This document shows, piece by piece, positions 63,101-64,000 of a stretch of DNA of 64,000 nt. Under the pieces are notes generated by a model. That model saw only the letters and a list, made by a program, of their open reading frames with translations, was not told where the DNA came from and did not search any database. How positions within the stretch are numbered: position 1 is the first letter of the stretch; the number at the start of each line of letters is the position of its first letter. The translations under genes and the position numbers were made by a program. The DNA is taken from NCBI RefSeq assembly GCF_003385455.1, contig NZ_QNUF01000016.1, positions 1 through 64,000 of the forward strand, in the 5' to 3' direction. This stretch comes from Chryseobacterium rhizosphaerae (lineage in GTDB: Bacteria; Bacteroidota; Bacteroidia; Flavobacteriales; Weeksellaceae).

Positions 63101-64000
63101 ATTACCTCAGAACTGGACAACGCAGGAAACAGTACCGGTAACTCAGGAAAGCTGGGCCGAAGATGATCCAAACTTACCGTTGGGAATCCAGCAGATGCTT
63201 AACTATGTGAACCATGTGAATCAGGGGAACACAGGCATGGCTTGTGACATTGATCTCGGAGATCCTGTTGTGCCAAAATCATATAAATATTCAGTTGAGC
63301 TCACGAATCTGAATCCGGAAAAATTATATACCGCTATTGTATACAATGCCTTTGACGATGATGGAGACGGACATTATAAACCACAGATTACACCGGTACC
63401 GGGAAAACCTGATAAGGTATATGAAGAAAACCAGAAGATCCACGAGTTTGTATTTAGAACTTCGAGATATAAAGACTTTAAAGAACAGGTGGAAAGTTAT
63501 AAGCTGAAAGAATATGATGATAAAGGACTTGTCGTAATAGGACAGAAGGATGCAATATATGAAGTGAAAGCAGATCTTAAGCAACAGCAGCTGGACGACC
63601 TTTATATATTAGCTTCAAAAGGTACCGAAAACCCATATTTAAAAGGGCTTGCCAATACCTATTCAGAAGTATTTGACCGTGCATTTGAAGGTGTGATGGG
63701 ATTAAAACCATTAAATCCACCTACCAATACAGAATTTGTTAAGATTGTCAATACCAATAATGACGTAGTTGCCTTACTGATTAGAAATCCGGAACCATTC
63801 AATGATCCTAAAATTCCATTGGATGATATGACAGACTGCTTTAAGGTTCTTAACGCTGCGGGTAATAATGATGACAATTTCAAAGTAATCTATGCTAAAG
63901 ATTATTCTCAGATTTTAGTGATGCACAAAAGCAAAAAGATCAGAGATCCAAAATTAAAACTGGAATTTATCTATAAGACCTGGGATGGAGTAAAATACGC
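57162..64000 (+). CDS. Giant protein of unknown family, more than 2,279 residues (runs off the window)
   Basis: An uninterrupted frame from ATG 57162 to the window edge. No signal peptide. Residues about 1-270 are mixed helix; about 270-1110 are long alternating beta strands ('GSASASAAVAIIKGALTIP', 'FGIFGFRGLIGYRYIAHKEA', 'LILAEFKFELKIKLAIFKIKL'), suggesting an extended beta-groove or solenoid. Residues about 1300-2279 are mixed, with cysteine clusters ('CGCDAKPEPC', 'NCGCGDDDDSG') and a calcium-loop-like 'DDDGDGHY'. Base composition is resident-like (28 of 60 G/C at 59521-59580), unlike the cassette to its left. It may be a structural or delivery component of the toxin locus. No family was recognised. 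Confidence 0.85.
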   Translation, partial: MSNQTPVTHRYYPRLSSVVTQDDIPDILGFLKPGITNLLDKIYYKDLQYSKGPKGDSAFYSLSVVSKRIDIEIPGTGISLVLNGTDDTAISAFPITVEYQWKILAYLHYFSLGNFSFEPQQIFEVALRVLNVTEEQAIAHFVNTFVKPVNQNTTPLMQFVSDINAAHGLGLETVTDTTTVTQIVEDIYTKSNNKYASLVAFATYLLSNNLQDTAEKVKTFFKALMPQDIDEFIKEVVIPKFKATLMLSAAIEFPRSILKPVNPLKHPTAPLEVIEDENEKVSMSFGEALFYADTEKGFGYNMDLVLNMNHPAQIGNTGFVIDIHNLKIDLSKTENIAEADADGRPKEFMGVYMEYTEIFLPKKWFKKKDPAVDKKQTIGISANHMLIGTGGLSGNISIKPTYAVKTVGTQTQVVDYFSEFFTLRYQNLKVKSMSDSTEHAIADKGALITFMNGLDSPSQLKFVYPMGLTTAAGDYREFQKEEDYYKFLASLSLDSLGEKDRTLWFDLGKDPEKAWELGFSHFDIDFHQGQVVRSSLEAGLKIKKFKLYDGTTDLIIKVNGEWESKENFKLSAAFLPFGLPLNLFDILTFNLQRIEIGKKNDNFFIEADTKITFPTGSFGEKLLGEEGIDLPAVRYYASGKFEIAGGSSIIPINLHLNLGPVRMAVTAIHIGTIQRMYKDKMRTYNYIGFDGGININPLGLDVRGNGVKYYYTADNDEYGGSKDDYFHISTLEVDLVIPGSASASAAVAIIKGALTIPEPGVSTEYRGKVSLQLPKMNISGSAEMAFDPKYPGFLVDASVELPFVIPLGSFGIFGFRGLIGYRYIAHKEAIGMTENDTWYDYYVHPQRGINTDKFIGPQHTQQYSAPFSFGAGASLATLDGRLASLRAMVLLSVPSMFAIDAGLTIISERLGLTEDDPKVPPFYAFVIVGDNSLEIGAGGNFQLNKNNGSFIDIKAEVQMGFFFKNQRPWYVNFGTRDKPIRASLFKDSVNIKAESYLMIAAKGIEAGARVDFNLNLIIVKVFAAIEVGAHISFERPQVGGYIYVEGGAEINLYIVSVALFISIYFRVELIFPFLILAEFKFELKIKLAIFKIKLKVHLSIKWEKGENQVNTDAVPPLTYKSDSPEIDYPKEERLKNAVKGVHMLTNETFDLPVVQVFNAPEPSIKDDDKLPTIPLDTYIDIKIEKGLIPTPVAGEKIGGHTSGATEFTDLIPPQKTQPGGHVLRQVKHQYSIEDVEIKILNQQQNGWNKYNPYRAVLTNDEANSIANIDKFKLGFWQKINDKYDTIRILASTPFSFLDSAQPGWFIPEQYGITASSLFCTQTEPVWHESNVLDKTVGTVYYQPAGAPFNFINGAYYNLLGTVSDATDYMAVSNASNPHNYAKSLKITNGNTMVVLLPEASAKVRLLLSTMASTVTIRYYKDVFSTAIYQNYAIIDEVTKTKAELGAELMYDAANFGGQYVSKIEIIPYNANQQEIDDINAQIDLIWANATANTTGEVSSVVLSPTQQAEYDKLVEIMKELKAGGCTTAQCNELDFDVMHVENGYNGAFGSGIVNFGLSNVATKWADYETQYMMVTGDTPPYVDFNTHSVIFLFLPDSPLAQFIKHNSVVSKITDKADGIDICYSSDYPKESTNKVAIIKVSKTTQKPLNLKFTPDCGCDAKPEPCTKDVRLCDFLAGLMYNLKQCVQYHGVDDVSELRYNMKCFLIFIDAINSFDKEFPQYNLVQGIGYVRAHLKKLTDYLNTEGSTLSGALQLTEQIREIIFNLGNCGCGDDDDSGNTVTQCYTLFHRVNWMTVTDYEYQQTIPSQPAIQADMGLMQEAMSKVIQPVWRPNSVYYINLKLKDNVNGDTPKIIDYYFAFKTAGPIGHFEKKNEKYIEYLKDANGNLTDKKKNADEYPITTLKSYIDMKKSYPNADGDLLMAKPLFYGNEQCKIEFFFTKPYIYNMLKTWPAHTGMGVKEIIGSINIMIKDPVTNVSLEYPLPQNWTTQETVPVTQESWAEDDPNLPLGIQQMLNYVNHVNQGNTGMACDIDLGDPVVPKSYKYSVELTNLNPEKLYTAIVYNAFDDDGDGHYKPQITPVPGKPDKVYEENQKIHEFVFRTSRYKDFKEQVESYKLKEYDDKGLVVIGQKDAIYEVKADLKQQQLDDLYILASKGTENPYLKGLANTYSEVFDRAFEGVMGLKPLNPPTNTEFVKIVNTNNDVVALLIRNPEPFNDPKIPLDDMTDCFKVLNAAGNNDDNFKVIYAKDYSQILVMHKSKKIRDPKLKLEFIYKTWDGVKY

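Noticed and set aside
50339-64000. Interpretation as a prophage
   Set aside because: Apart from the endolysin-like peptidase there is no capsid, tail, terminase, integrase or attachment site in the window.

Overview
The window looks like chromosomal DNA of a flavobacterium, most likely Chryseobacterium or a close Weeksellaceae relative. The reasons are the AT-rich composition, several outer-membrane TonB/SusC-SusD systems, a LytS/LytTR pair, NamZ (DUF1343), PRiA4-like and YcxB-like proteins, lipoproteins with short MKK leaders, and repeated matches to the Bacteroidetes -7 promoter box TAnnTTTG. No rRNA, tRNA or CRISPR array was seen.

Layout. 1-98: end of an IS3-type element, cut by the window edge. 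178-6494: a TonB receptor and a beta-helix lipoprotein, divergent from a PhoB/PhoR-like two-component pair. 6629-14858: housekeeping and accessory genes (PRiA4-like protein, GH13 lipoprotein, GreA-like protein, a 24-residue-repeat secreted protein, thymidylate synthase, M1 aminopeptidase). 15036-16364: HMG-CoA synthase, followed by a 9-copy 7-bp tandem repeat. 16936-21271: first SusC/SusD pair. 21379-25726: an AraC regulator divergent from an aldehyde dehydrogenase / alcohol dehydrogenase / DUF779 cluster. 25735-38456: membrane protein, dicarboxylate-type symporter, subtilisin-like lipoprotein, CbpA/CbpM chaperone pair, CBS/cysteine-synthase-type enzyme, FtsX-like permease divergent from NamZ, thioredoxin-fold protein, and an HxlR regulator divergent from an esterase. 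38632-48424: a LytS-type kinase and its probable LytTR regulator bracket a secreted zinc protease and a second SusC/SusD pair. 48528-49985: secreted protein of unknown function.

50339-64000 (right edge) is the accessory part and the most interesting. It holds an M15 endolysin-like peptidase without a signal peptide and a 725-residue protein of unknown family. This overlaps by 8 nt a 1011-residue protein that ends in a bacterial EndoU-type RNase domain. A 125-residue candidate immunity protein follows, then a giant beta-rich ORF of more than 2,279 codons that runs off the window. None of the three large proteins has a signal peptide or a recognised secretion tag. The toxin, the immunity gene and the 3' part of the 725-residue gene are visibly more AT-rich than their neighbours. 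Just upstream, two copies of a CGTCAA-GTT-TTGACG palindrome each sit exactly 11 bp before a -7 promoter box. My reading is a polymorphic-toxin locus with an undetermined delivery route and its own promoter signature. The EndoU assignment rests on motifs; the delivery role of the large proteins is inference.
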